A DNA stretch of 64,000 nucleotides from Afipia sp. (GTDB taxonomy: Bacteria > Pseudomonadota > Alphaproteobacteria > Rhizobiales > Xanthobacteraceae). The translations under genes were made by a program, and so were the position numbers. Where the stretch lies: assembly GCA_024707075.1 (NCBI GenBank), contig JANQAK010000006.1:62001-126000 (forward strand). The letters are read 5' to 3'. Shown here piece by piece: positions 45,100 to 54,600 of the stretch. Below the pieces are notes generated by a model. The model was not told the DNA's origin, searched no databases, and worked only from the letters and a program-made list of their open reading frames with translations. Every line of letters starts with the position of its first letter. Within the stretch, counting starts at the first letter, position 1.

Positions 45100-46459
45100 T
45101 CGTGGTCGTATCGCACAAGACATATTCGGTGATGCTGATCAGGCGCGCGTGGATGAGGCCGTACGTGCCATCGCATGGTCGCTCTATCAGCCTGAGCATG
45201 CGCGCGAACTGGCGGAGCTTGCTGTGGAGGATACTGGATTGGGGAATGTCCCGGACAAGATCATTAAAAAGCAGCGTAAGACATTCGGCGCGCTTCGCGA
45301 TCTTCTTCGCGCCAAAACCGTCGGCGAGATCGAACGCGATGACAAACGGGGGATTGTGAAGTTCGCAAAGCCGATTGGTGTCGTCGGTGCTATCACGCCT
45401 TCGACAAATCCTGGTGCGACGCCGGTCAACAAGACGATGATGGCGATCAAGGGCCGCAACGCAGTGATCGTTGCTCCATCCCCGCTCGGATATCGGACAA
45501 CCGCGCTGGCGGTCGAGTATATGCGTGAGAGTCTGGACCGGATCGGCCTTCCGAAGGATCTCGTCCAGATCCTGCCAGCACCCGTCACCAAGGAGACGAC
45601 ACAGGCGATCATGGAGGCAGTCGATCTTGTCGTTGTTACCGGATCACAAGATAACGTTCGCCGCGCATATCAGAGCGGAACGCCGGCGATAAGAGTCGGA
45701 GCTGGAAATGTTCCTGTCATCATCGATGAGACCGCGGACCTTGCCGCGGCTGCGCAGAAGATCTGCGCCTCGAAAATATTCGACAATGCGACCTCATGCT
45801 CTTCTGAGAACTCGGTCGTGATCGTTTCATCTGTTTATGACGCCGCGATCGACGTTTTAAAGAAGGCGGGCGGCTACCTCGTCGACGGCGCCCAGAAGAC
45901 GCGTGTTCAGAGTGAACTATGGAAGAATGGCAAGCTCAATCGTCATCTTATCGCCCGGGACATGCCGGTTCTTTCGTCGAGCTTCGGGCTACCCATGGAA
46001 GCGGCGAACTCGAAGTTTCTGATGGTTGAGGAAACAGGAATCGGCAAGGAATTTCCGCTTTCCGGAGAGAAACTTGCGCTCGTGCTGACCGTGTATCGGG
46101 CACCGGATTTCAAGGCAGCAACAGAGATGGTCCGCAAAATTCTCGATTTTCAGGGGCGCGGCCACTCAATGGGGTTGCACACCACCAATATGGCGAGAGC
46201 GCAGAAACTTGCTGAAGACCTGCCGGTCGTCCGCGTTCTGGTCAATTTTGCACATACGTTCGGGAACGGTGGCGGGTTCGATAGCGGGTTGGAGTTCACG
46301 CTGACTATGGGATGCGGCTCATGGCAGAAGAACAGCATTTCGGAAAATCTGAACTACAAGCATTTCATCAATATCACGCATCTCGTGGTTCCTATCCCGG
46401 AAGACAAGCCATCGGAAGAAGAGCTGTTTGGCCCGCATTGGGCCCGGTACGGAAAGTAG
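45026..46459 (+). CDS. CoA-acylating sulfoacetaldehyde dehydrogenase-like protein
   Basis: An acylating aldehyde dehydrogenase: PIGVVGAITPSTNPGATPVN, VVVTGSQDNVRRAYQSGTPA, and the catalytic Cys in SKIFDNATSCSSENSVV. ELAVEDTGLGNVPDKIIKKQ is very like SauS of sulfoacetate catabolism, which interconverts sulfoacetyl-CoA and sulfoacetaldehyde with NAD(P)+. Simple acetaldehyde or succinate-semialdehyde enzymes are also possible. Homology begins at about residue 24 (VRRGRIAQDIF); the first 20 or so residues are antisense to the NDH-2 fragment, so the true N-terminus was lost in a junction near 45090 and the start codon is unclear. A SucCD-like pair follows 9 bp later. Confidence 0.8.
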   Translation: MQRFLNQGARTGPHIWSDIATDLVRRGRIAQDIFGDADQARVDEAVRAIAWSLYQPEHARELAELAVEDTGLGNVPDKIIKKQRKTFGALRDLLRAKTVGEIERDDKRGIVKFAKPIGVVGAITPSTNPGATPVNKTMMAIKGRNAVIVAPSPLGYRTTALAVEYMRESLDRIGLPKDLVQILPAPVTKETTQAIMEAVDLVVVTGSQDNVRRAYQSGTPAIRVGAGNVPVIIDETADLAAAAQKICASKIFDNATSCSSENSVVIVSSVYDAAIDVLKKAGGYLVDGAQKTRVQSELWKNGKLNRHLIARDMPVLSSSFGLPMEAANSKFLMVEETGIGKEFPLSGEKLALVLTVYRAPDFKAATEMVRKILDFQGRGHSMGLHTTNMARAQKLAEDLPVVRVLVNFAHTFGNGGGFDSGLEFTLTMGCGSWQKNSISENLNYKHFINITHLVVPIPEDKPSEEELFGPHWARYGK

Positions 46460-46468
46460 GGCAGGGCG

Positions 46469-47596
46469 ATGAATCTCGAAGAGTATGCCGCCAAAAAGAA
46501 CGTTCTTGTTCCTGCGGGAATTGCCATTCCAAATGGCGTGGTTTGCAGGACCGTGGAAGAAGTCTCGGCCGCTGTTGCAAAAATCGGACCTTCCGTCGTC
46601 AAGGCGCAGGTCCCCACCGGCAAACGCGGCAAGGCCGGCGGGATCAAAATGGCAACCACATCCGAAGATGGTGCCGCCGCGGCCCGCCAGATTCTCGGCA
46701 TGATGATCGGGGAAAGCCGTGTCGAGCGTGTTCTTGTCGAGGAACAGTGTCAGATCGAGCGTGAATTCTATGCGGCTGTTCTGATTGATATGCCAAGCCG
46801 GAGCCCTCTCGTTCTGTTTTCCACGGAAGGAGGGATGGATATCGAAGAGGTCGCCGAGCAAAAGCCCGGCGCGATCAGGCGGCACACCGTCAACCTCAAG
46901 CGTGGCTTTGCTGCATCGGATACAGTTGAGCTTCTCGCGGGACTGAATCTCGGACCAGCGGCTGTTGATATCGGCGAGGCGCTCGTCAAACTTTATCGTG
47001 TTTTCTGCGATAGCGACGCCGAGTTGGTGGAGATCAATCCTCTCGCGCTTCTCCGCGATGGAAGGGTTATCGCGCTGGATTGCAAGTTTTCCTTGGACGA
47101 CGCGTCGACGGCCCGGCAGCCTGGATTGCTTGAGGTCGCGCATCCTCCGCAGATGACGGCGCTGGAACAGCGTGGCCTTGAGCACGGGTTGAGATTTATC
47201 CAACTCGACGGAAATGTTGGCGTCCTGGCCAATGGCGCAGGGCTGACGATGACGACGATGGATGTCATTGACCACTTCGGCGGACGGCCAGCCAATTTCC
47301 TGGAGATCGGCGGCGAGGCCTACACCAAGGCTGAGGTCGCGCTGGATCTCGTCCTGTCAAATCCCGGTGTCAAAAGTCTTGTGGTCAATTTCTGCGGTGC
47401 GTTCGCGCGCACCGATGTGATGGCGGATGGAGTGGTTCGTGCATGGGAGACATTAAAGCCTGACATCCCTGCGTTCTTTTCTGTTCACGGTACGGGCTCA
47501 ACCGAGGCGGTCAAGCTCATTCGCGAACGGCTCGGAATCGAACCCTATGATCTCATGGAAGATGCCGTCAAGGCGGCGATTGAGGCAGCGCAATGA
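46469..47596 (+). CDS. SucC-like beta subunit of an ADP-forming acyl-CoA ligase
   Basis: An ATP-grasp protein of 375 residues with KRGKAGGIKMAT, ELVEINPLALLRDGRVIALD (Mg/ATP site) and FLEIGGEAYTKAEVALDLVL (CoA-ligase domain). It resembles succinyl-CoA synthetase beta but has low general identity to housekeeping SucC. Lying between an acylating sulfoacetaldehyde dehydrogenase-like gene and a SucD-like gene, it probably serves a sulfoacetate-CoA ligase that can conserve the thioester as ATP. Clear start after AGGGCAGGG. Malate-CoA ligase or malonate relatives are alternatives. Confidence 0.85.
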   Translation: MNLEEYAAKKNVLVPAGIAIPNGVVCRTVEEVSAAVAKIGPSVVKAQVPTGKRGKAGGIKMATTSEDGAAAARQILGMMIGESRVERVLVEEQCQIEREFYAAVLIDMPSRSPLVLFSTEGGMDIEEVAEQKPGAIRRHTVNLKRGFAASDTVELLAGLNLGPAAVDIGEALVKLYRVFCDSDAELVEINPLALLRDGRVIALDCKFSLDDASTARQPGLLEVAHPPQMTALEQRGLEHGLRFIQLDGNVGVLANGAGLTMTTMDVIDHFGGRPANFLEIGGEAYTKAEVALDLVLSNPGVKSLVVNFCGAFARTDVMADGVVRAWETLKPDIPAFFSVHGTGSTEAVKLIRERLGIEPYDLMEDAVKAAIEAAQ

Positions 47597-48507
47597 TCTA
47601 TCGACGTGGTCAAAAAGTTCTCGTTCAGGGTCTCACCGGAAAGCAAGGCTCGTTCTGGGCCGCGAAAATGATGGAATGTGGGACCGAAGTCGTGGGGGGC
47701 GTCAATCCAAAGCGGGCCGGAGACTCCCATCTCGGCGTGCCGATCTTCGGCTCCGCTGTTGAAGCATCGCGACATGTCCATTGCGATATTTCGGTGATAT
47801 TCATTCCGCCGTCCATGGCGCGCGATGCGATTGTCGACGCCATTGAGGCCGGCATAGGGACCATCATTACATTGACAGAACATATTCCGAGTCATGACGT
47901 GTTGGATATATTCGCATGTTCCCGGACGTCAAAAAGCCGAATCGTGGGGCCCAACACAGCCGGCATAGTGACGCCGGGCGAAGGCTTTGTCGGAATCATG
48001 CCGGGTCACAATCCCGATGTTTTCATGCCCGGAAGCGTCGGTGTTATTTCGCGTAGCGGAAGTCTGGGCACATTAATGTGTCTCAATCTGACTCGGGCGA
48101 ACCTTGGTCAATCTGCCTTCATCGGCATCGGAGGCGATCCGATGATCGGTACGACGACGCGCGACGCGCTTGAGACGCTTGATAGGGACACGAGGACGAA
48201 AGCGATTGTACTCGTCGGAGAAATTGGCGGTACGATGGAAGAGGAGGCTGCGGAATACGCGCATCAAATGAAGAAGCCGATAGTTTCTTTCATCGCTGGA
48301 CGTTCGTCACCGCCGGACAAGAAGATGGGGCACGCAGGCGCGATCGTCACTGGTGGGCGAGGCGGCTACGCTTCGAAACGGGCCGCGCTCGAAAGAGCTG
48401 GTGTCAGGGTCGTCGACACACCGGCCGAGATCACCATATTTCTGTCCCAGGTCGATGGATTGATTGTGCCTGCGGCGGTGTCCGGTAGACGGGCAGCAGT
48501 TCGATGA
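47593..48507 (+). CDS. SucD-like alpha subunit of an ADP-forming acyl-CoA ligase
   Basis: The CoA-binding Rossmann start ([20 protein letters not shown]), [20 protein letters not shown], and the phosphohistidine loop [13 protein letters not shown] near residue 245 are all present. It overlaps the SucC-like gene by four bases. The last 15 residues ([16 protein letters not shown]) are unlike SucD and may derive from the junction with the truncated IclR gene. Together with the beta subunit it catalyses acid + CoA + ATP to acyl-CoA, ADP and phosphate, in either direction. Confidence 0.85.
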   Translation: MIYRRGQKVLVQGLTGKQGSFWAAKMMECGTEVVGGVNPKRAGDSHLGVPIFGSAVEASRHVHCDISVIFIPPSMARDAIVDAIEAGIGTIITLTEHIPSHDVLDIFACSRTSKSRIVGPNTAGIVTPGEGFVGIMPGHNPDVFMPGSVGVISRSGSLGTLMCLNLTRANLGQSAFIGIGGDPMIGTTTRDALETLDRDTRTKAIVLVGEIGGTMEEEAAEYAHQMKKPIVSFIAGRSSPPDKKMGHAGAIVTGGRGGYASKRAALERAGVRVVDTPAEITIFLSQVDGLIVPAAVSGRRAAVR

Positions 48508-48917
48508 TGAAAATGTTTCGATCGTCCCATGACACGGGGATCGGCTCGCGTGTTCCGCTGCATTGCACGGCAAGCGGTAAGATCTTTCTCGCCTTCACGC
48601 CGTCCTTGCGCAGAATGCTGTTTCGTTCGCAACCGTTGCACCGCTATACACCGCACACTCTCACCACCGCGGAGCAGATCGAAGGCACGCTCGCAAACAT
48701 ACGAAAGACAGCCATCGGTACGGATAACGGAGAATTCATGGAAGGCATGGCTGCGGCGGCCGTTCCGATCTACGACGCGCGTGGGCGACTCTGTGCAACC
48801 GTTGCGGTTCACGGGCCCGTCACAAGGCTTCCGCTTGAACGCGCACTCGCATTCGTGCCCATACTGAAGAAGGCGTCGAAAGAGATCGAGAAAACATTGA
48901 TGACCGAGCCTTCATAG
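48504..48917 (+). pseudogene. IclR-family regulator lacking its DNA-binding domain (SauR-like)
   Basis: What remains is the ligand-binding half: GSRVPLHCTASGKIFLAFTP, FMEGMAAAAVPIYDARGRLC and VAVHGPVTRLPLERA, all typical of IclR effector domains. The usual N-terminal winged helix of about 80 residues is absent; a stop lies at 48486 in the same frame. The ATG overlaps the SucD-like stop (ATGATG), so it could still be translated as a 137-residue effector-only protein. In known sulfoacetate clusters the regulator SauR is of the IclR family, which fits the gene order here. Confidence 0.78.
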
Positions 48918-49181
48918 CATCGCGAGGAAAGTCCGACGCATCTTTCCCATCTGTAACGGGCGGCACGAAGCCGCGCTGATTGAGTTGGCCGGTCGGGAAG
49001 TCGTGACGGATGATCTTTCCATGTGTATCGACAAGCCTGTCTCTCAAGGCAAAATTTCTCTCATACGCAGAATTAAGAGGCGAAAATACTTTGACCTGAC
49101 TTGAAAACGTAATGGCAAACCATTGTTGCGGGCCCTTTTTGGGAGCAAATCTATGAGCGTTCATGGCGCTTCAGGGACCGC
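48918..49181. other. Intergenic, no gene seen
   Basis: The stretch after the IclR remnant holds no supported frame. Confidence 0.3.
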
Positions 49182-49336
49182 ATGCCCCAAGACGAATTAT
49201 TCGATCCTTTCGGAGACAGGACGATTCAGGCGAAAGGGCCTTCAAAAAGAGCCGTGGTCTTGTCGCGCGTCGGCGTGGGTTTTTTTGGCTTCTTGTTCTC
49301 GCTTTGGTGACAGCCCGTGCGATCTACCCAAGCTGA
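49182..49336 (+). pseudogene. Small membrane protein, about 51 aa, frameshifted at a T run
   Basis: ATG at 49182 follows AGGGA and gives MPQDELFDPFGDRTIQAKGP. The direct frame stops soon after a T7 run (49280-49286). One more T gives FFWLLVLALVTARAIYPS and a stop at 49334-49336, 2 bp before the convergent LysR stop. The restored protein has a polar N-terminal head and one C-terminal membrane helix. Family unknown. Confidence 0.45.
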
Positions 49337-49338
49337 CT

Positions 49339-50274
49339 TTATTTCGACGAGATCGTTGAAAGTCCGTTGGAGTAATCCGCTGATTTGCTCGCGGGCGTAA
49401 TCAGGCGCTCAAAGGCTGCGGCAGCGGGAATATGAATTCGTCCTGGTGTTTTTAGTTTCCATAGCGTCCTTTCGATATTAAGGTCCTGCACTGCAACGGC
49501 CTTTAGACGCCCAAGCGCTAACTGATCTCTTATGCTCGCCCGCGAGACAATGGATACGCCAAGACCAGCAGCAACGAGCTGCTTGATGGCTTCGGTGCTC
49601 CCAATTTCAAGGGTTCTGGTCAGCTCAATGCCGTGAGCAGCGAGAGCCTGCATGACCACTTCGCGGGAGCCCGAGCCTCGCTCACGGAGAATAAAAAGTT
49701 CCTTTGCGATACTCGTCAAACTGATTGGCTCTTTGGCGAGCGCGAACGGATGATCGTGCCCGACGATCACGTCCATGACATCGGGGAGCCACGCTTCGGA
49801 AATCAGGCCGTCATCGTCGACAGGGCCTTCCACCAATGCAATCTCGATTTCATGCCGGATCATGAGATCGGCGATGTCGTGGGTATTTGCGCTGACGAGT
49901 TGAAGGTCGATACCTGGATGGGTTGAATGGAATGCGCTTAGGATATCCGGAAGCAGATAGGTCGCGATGGTCGTGCTGGCCCCAATTCGCAGTGAACCGC
50001 TGTCCAGACTTCTCAATGCGCGAAGCTCTTCTTCTGCCGATCTTTCAGCCGCGAACAGAACATCGGCATGACGCATCAACGCCAGGCCTTCGCGTGTTGG
50101 CTTCACGCCTTTGGGTAAGCGATCCAGAAGACGGCAACCAAGTTGCAACTCAAAATCCCGCACTCCCTTCGAAATCGAGGGCTGGCTCACATAAAGGACC
50201 TCTGCGGCTCTCGAAAAGCTGCCCGTTTGGACGACGGTGGCAAACAGCCGTAGAAGATGGAGATTAAGAGGCAT
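49339..50274 (-). CDS. LysR-family regulator, YeiE/CysL-like, divergent from yeiH
   Basis: The HTH (LFATVVQTGSFSRAAEVLYV, SQPSISKGVRDFELQLG) is followed by a LysR effector domain with GASTTIATYLLPDIL and SANTHDIADLMIRHEIEIAL. The sequence and the head-to-head position with a YeiH exporter match the yeiE-yeiH arrangement of enterobacteria, where YeiE has been linked to sulfite. The 18-bp palindrome in the shared 74-bp gap is the likely binding site. It probably induces the exporter when sulfite accumulates. Confidence 0.85.
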   Translation of the reverse strand: MPLNLHLLRLFATVVQTGSFSRAAEVLYVSQPSISKGVRDFELQLGCRLLDRLPKGVKPTREGLALMRHADVLFAAERSAEEELRALRSLDSGSLRIGASTTIATYLLPDILSAFHSTHPGIDLQLVSANTHDIADLMIRHEIEIALVEGPVDDDGLISEAWLPDVMDVIVGHDHPFALAKEPISLTSIAKELFILRERGSGSREVVMQALAAHGIELTRTLEIGSTEAIKQLVAAGLGVSIVSRASIRDQLALGRLKAVAVQDLNIERTLWKLKTPGRIHIPAAAAFERLITPASKSADYSNGLSTISSK

Positions 50275-50317
50275 AACTTCTCTCTATCGATCTAAAGGAA
50301 AAAGATATTATCTCCAA

Positions 50318-50335
50318 TATGCGACTTGGTGCATA
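50318..50335. promoter_or_regulatory. LysR-type palindrome in the lysR-yeiH gap
   Basis: TATGC and GCATA flank eight bases and include a T-N11-A core. The site lies between the two divergent starts and is the candidate operator of the YeiE-like regulator. Confidence 0.5.
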
Positions 50336-50360
50336 AATTTTCTCCACCTTGGAGAACAAA

Positions 50361-51425
50361 GTGCTTGATCAAGTCATGACTTCAGCGGTCAAGGCGCGCA
50401 AAATCCTCTTTAATGGCGTGCTTGACTGCGCTCCAGGCGTAGCGGTTTGCTTGCTCATTACTGCATTCGCATTGGGTGCTCAGGCGGTTGAAGTAAGCTG
50501 GTTTGGGCATCCATACGTTGAAGCTCTCGTCATCGCGATTATCCTGGGCATGATGATACGTACTTTCTGGGTTCCGGAGAGGCGTTGGCGAACCGGGATT
50601 GCATTTAGCGCGAAGCAGATTCTTGAGATTGCAGTCATGTTGCTCGGCGCCTCGCTTAGTCTTGCGGCGATTGTCGCGTCAGGTCCATTGCTCTTGGGTG
50701 TCGTCCTGGTGACCGTCGCCGTTGCGTTGGCATTCAGCTACGGCATCAGCAGCATACTCGGACTGTCGAACAAAATGTCGATTCTGATCGCGTGCGGCAA
50801 TTCAATTTGCGGTAATTCGGCGATCGCGGCAGTTGCTCCCGTTATACGCGCAAGTAGCGACGATGTCGGTGCGTCGATCTCCTTCACGGCAATTCTTGGG
50901 GTTCTAACCGTCCTCGGCTTGCCGTTGCTCATTCCGCTATTCGAACTATCTGCCTCGCAATACGGGATTTTGGCCGGATTGACAGTCTACGCTGTGCCGC
51001 AAGTTTTGGCGGCTACCGTGCCGGTCGGAATTGTCAGTACGCAGATTGGCACTTTGGTCAAACTGCTACGCGTATTGTTGCTTGGGCCTGTCGTGATAGC
51101 GCTTTCGATATTCTCACAGAAGATCAGGGACGACGGTGCGATTGTTGAGGCAGCCAGAAACAGGAATCCTTTGACATGGGTGCCATGGTTTATTCCAGGC
51201 TTTCTTCTGTTCGCCAGCCTGCGGTCGTTTGGGTTGATACCGGACGTCGCGATTCTGCCGATCGCCAAGGTGGCGGGATTCCTGACGATTGTTTCGATGG
51301 CTGCGCTCGGCCTTGGGGTCGATCTGATGCTCATTGGGCGGGTCGGGGGACGAGTTACCGCGGCAGTGACGTTGTCCCTCGTCGTTCTTATCCTGCTCGG
51401 TTTGGCTCTGGTTCGTCTGTTTTGA
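50361..51425 (+). CDS. YeiH/UPF0324-family putative sulfate (sulfite) exporter
   Basis: Ten or so membrane helices over about 354 residues with VEALVIAIILGMMIRTFW, IACGNSICGNSAIAAVAPVI (paired GNSxCGNSA motif) and LAATVPVGIVSTQIGTLVKL, as in YeiH. I take the GTG at 50361 because GGAG sits six bases upstream; TTG at 50349 and ATG at 50376 are alternatives. Family members lie in many sulfonate-degradation clusters and are thought to export sulfate or sulfite. The divergent YeiE-like LysR and the sulfoacetaldehyde genes 2 kb upstream support that role here. Confidence 0.87.
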   Translation: MLDQVMTSAVKARKILFNGVLDCAPGVAVCLLITAFALGAQAVEVSWFGHPYVEALVIAIILGMMIRTFWVPERRWRTGIAFSAKQILEIAVMLLGASLSLAAIVASGPLLLGVVLVTVAVALAFSYGISSILGLSNKMSILIACGNSICGNSAIAAVAPVIRASSDDVGASISFTAILGVLTVLGLPLLIPLFELSASQYGILAGLTVYAVPQVLAATVPVGIVSTQIGTLVKLLRVLLLGPVVIALSIFSQKIRDDGAIVEAARNRNPLTWVPWFIPGFLLFASLRSFGLIPDVAILPIAKVAGFLTIVSMAALGLGVDLMLIGRVGGRVTAAVTLSLVVLILLGLALVRLF

Positions 51426-51670
51426 TGCAGTAGCTATCGGCATAGATTGGGGGGCGGATTTGGGCCTGACCATCGATGGCAGATCGTGAAAGGTTATGGC
51501 GGCAAGGTAGCCATTAAAGAAAGGCTGTCCGGCGCGCACGGGTTCGCGTGCATTTGCGGCCTACAGTAGTTTCCCGTGGCCTCGTCTTAAAGGAAAGACG
51601 AAGGCGTGGATCGCAGAGCAATCAACCTTGCAGCGCGCACGGTCTTTCTCGTGTTCGCGATCTCAGGGTG

Positions 51671-54600
51671 TCATTGTGCTGGTTCGCTGCTTCTCAACAC
51701 GACGTAGATCGCCGGGATGACGAGGACGGTCAGCGCGGTGGACGATGCCAGGCCGAAGAGCAGCGAGATGGCCAGCCCCTGGAAGATGGGATCGGCCAGA
51801 ATGACCGCAGCGCCGATCATGGCGGCAATCGCGGTGAGCAGGATCGGCTTGAAGCGGATGGCGCCGGCTTCCAGAAGCACGTCGGTGAGCATCCGGTCGG
51901 GGCGGCGGGCATGGCGGATGAAATCCACGAGCAGGATCGAGTTGCGCACGATGATGCCGGCAAGCGCGATGAAGCCGATCATCGATGTCGCGGTGAACGG
52001 CGCTCCGAACAGCCAGTGCCCGAGCATGATGCCGATGAAGGTGAGTGGAATCGGCGTCAGGATGACGAGCGGCAACTTGAAGGAGCCGAACTGGGCGACG
52101 ACCAGAATATAGATGCCGAGGATGGCCACCATGAAGGCCGCGCCCATGTCGCGGAATGTCACCCAGGTGACCTCCCATTCGCCATCCCAGAGCAGGGTCG
52201 GATGGGTTTCATCATCCGGCTGGCCATGCAATGCGATTACAGGCTTCGGCAGATTACCCCAATCCGCCTTGGCGATCGCCTCGTTCACAGCCAGCATGCC
52301 ATAGATCGGCGCTTCGTAGTCGCCGGCAAGCTCCGCCATGACCATTTCGGCCGCGCGGCCATTGTGCCGGAAGATCGGATAGGACGCCGGCTCCCGCGAA
52401 ACGCTGACCACGTCGCCAAGTTCGACAACGGCGCGGTCGCCCGGAAGCGCATTGGCCGGCACCGGGGTGCTCAGCGCCCGCTCGTCGATCACAGCGTTTG
52501 ATTTTGGAAGTGCGACGCGGATGGCGATGGGTTGGCGGCCGCCGCCGCGATGCGAATAGCCGACCGTGGTGCCGCCATAGAGATAGCGGAGCGTTTCGTA
52601 GACGTCGGACTGCTCGACCCGGAAATATTCGAGATTGTCCTGATTGATCGCGATACGGACCCGCTCCGGCTGGTTGTGGTAGCTGTCGTCGACATCGACA
52701 ATGAACGGAATGCTCTTGAACGCTTCGCGGACCTTGTCGGCGACAGCGCGTCGCATCTCCGGATCCGGGCCGTAAATCTCGGCGAGCAGGGTGCCAATCA
52801 CGGGTGGTCCCGGCGGTGGCTCGACAACTTTCAGCACGGTGCCTTCCGGCATGTCGACGCCTGCAAGACGTTGGCGGATATCGAGTGCGATGGCGTGGCT
52901 TGGGCGGCCGCGGTCGCCCTTCGGCGACAGGTTCACCGCCACCTGTCCCTGCTCGGGATTGGAGCGCAGATAATAGTGACGCACCAGCCCGTTGAAGTCG
53001 AACGGCGACGCTACGCCTGCATAGGTCTGGAACGAGACGATTTCGGAAACGCCGGTCAGCTTGTCGACGACCGCCTGAAGCGTCCGGTTTGTGTCCTCGA
53101 CAGACGAGCCCTTCGGCAGATCAAGCACGACCTGAAGGTCGGACTTGTTATCGAAGGGCAGGAGTTTCACCGTCACATGCTTGGTATAGAGGAGCCCGAG
53201 TGAGGCGAGGGTGGTGAACCCCACGATCAGGAGGAATGTCCAGGAACGCCGGCGGGTCTGGAGAACGGGCCGGGCCACGGCAACGTAAAGCCGGCCGAGC
53301 AGGCCGCCGCTGGCGCCCGCAAGGTTGTGAGCCGCAGCGCTGTGACCACTGCCGATCTTCATCATCAGCCACGGCGTCAGGATCACGGCGACGAAGAAGG
53401 AAAACAGCATCGCGGCCGAGGCATTGGCCGGGATCGGGCTCATGTAGGGGCCCATCATCCCTGAAACAAACAGCATAGGCAGCAGTGCGGCGATCACCGT
53501 CAACGTGGCGACGATGGTCGGGTTGCCGACCTCGGCCACCGCGTCGATCGCCGATTGGGTACGCGAGCGGCCGTCGCCCATGGCCCAGTGACGTGCGATG
53601 TTCTCGATCACGACGATGGCGTCATCGACAAGAATGCCGATCGAAAAAATCAGCGCGAACAGGCTTACACGGTTCAGCGTATAGCCCATGATGCGGGCGG
53701 CAAACAGCGTCAGCAGGATCGTTGTCGGAATGACGACCGCCACGACCAGCGCCTCGCGCCAGCCGATTGCTACGGCGATCAGCACGACGATCGATATTGT
53801 CGCCAGCCCGAGATGAAAGAGAAGCTCATTGGCTTTCTCGTTGGCCGTCTCGCCGTAGTCGCGCGTGACCGTCATCTCCACGTCCTGGGGGAAAATCTGG
53901 CCGCGCACTTGTTCGAGGCGCCGCACGATGTCGTCGGCGATGACGACGGCGTTGGTGCCCGGGCGTTTGGCGATTGCGAGCGAGACAGCCGCCGCGCGCT
54001 GCAATCCGTCGGCGGCTTTGCGAATGTCCGTGACCTGATTCTCGGCCGGTGCGGTCGCCAGCATGATTTTTGCAACATCGCGCACATAGACGGGTCGGCC
54101 GTCGCGGGACGTGAGAAGAATATTCCCGATCTGCGGCAATTCCTGCATGGTCTGGCCGGCAACGACGGCGCGTTGCCCGCCATTCTCGCGAACAAGGCCA
54201 AGACGAAACGACCGATTGGCGCCTTCGATCTTGGCGGCGAGCTGTTGCAGCGTGATGCCGTACAACGAGAGCTTTTCCGGATCTGGTTCGACCCGGAACT
54301 GTTCCGGCTGTTCGCCGACGATATAGGTGAGGCCGATGTCCGGCAGTTTCGACACCTCGACCTGTAGCTCGCGCGCCAGCCGGGTCAGACCGTTCGCCGT
54401 CCAGCGAGAGGCGGATTCCGGTGTCGGCCGCAAGGTGACGATCACGATTGCCACATCGTCGATGCCGCGCCCGACGATCAGAGGCTCGGGAATGCCGACC
54501 GGGATGCGGCCCAGGTTGGCGCGAATCTTCTCATGCACCCGCAGGATTGCCGCGTCGGCATTGGTGCCGACGTTGAAGCGCGCCGTAACCAGCGTGCCGT

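Noticed and set aside
48820-49164. A 114-codon minus-strand frame
   Set aside because: Partly antisense of the IclR remnant, with no family or ribosome site.
51548-52501. A 317-codon plus-strand frame
   Set aside because: Antisense of the RND permease; Arg/Asp/His-rich without motifs.
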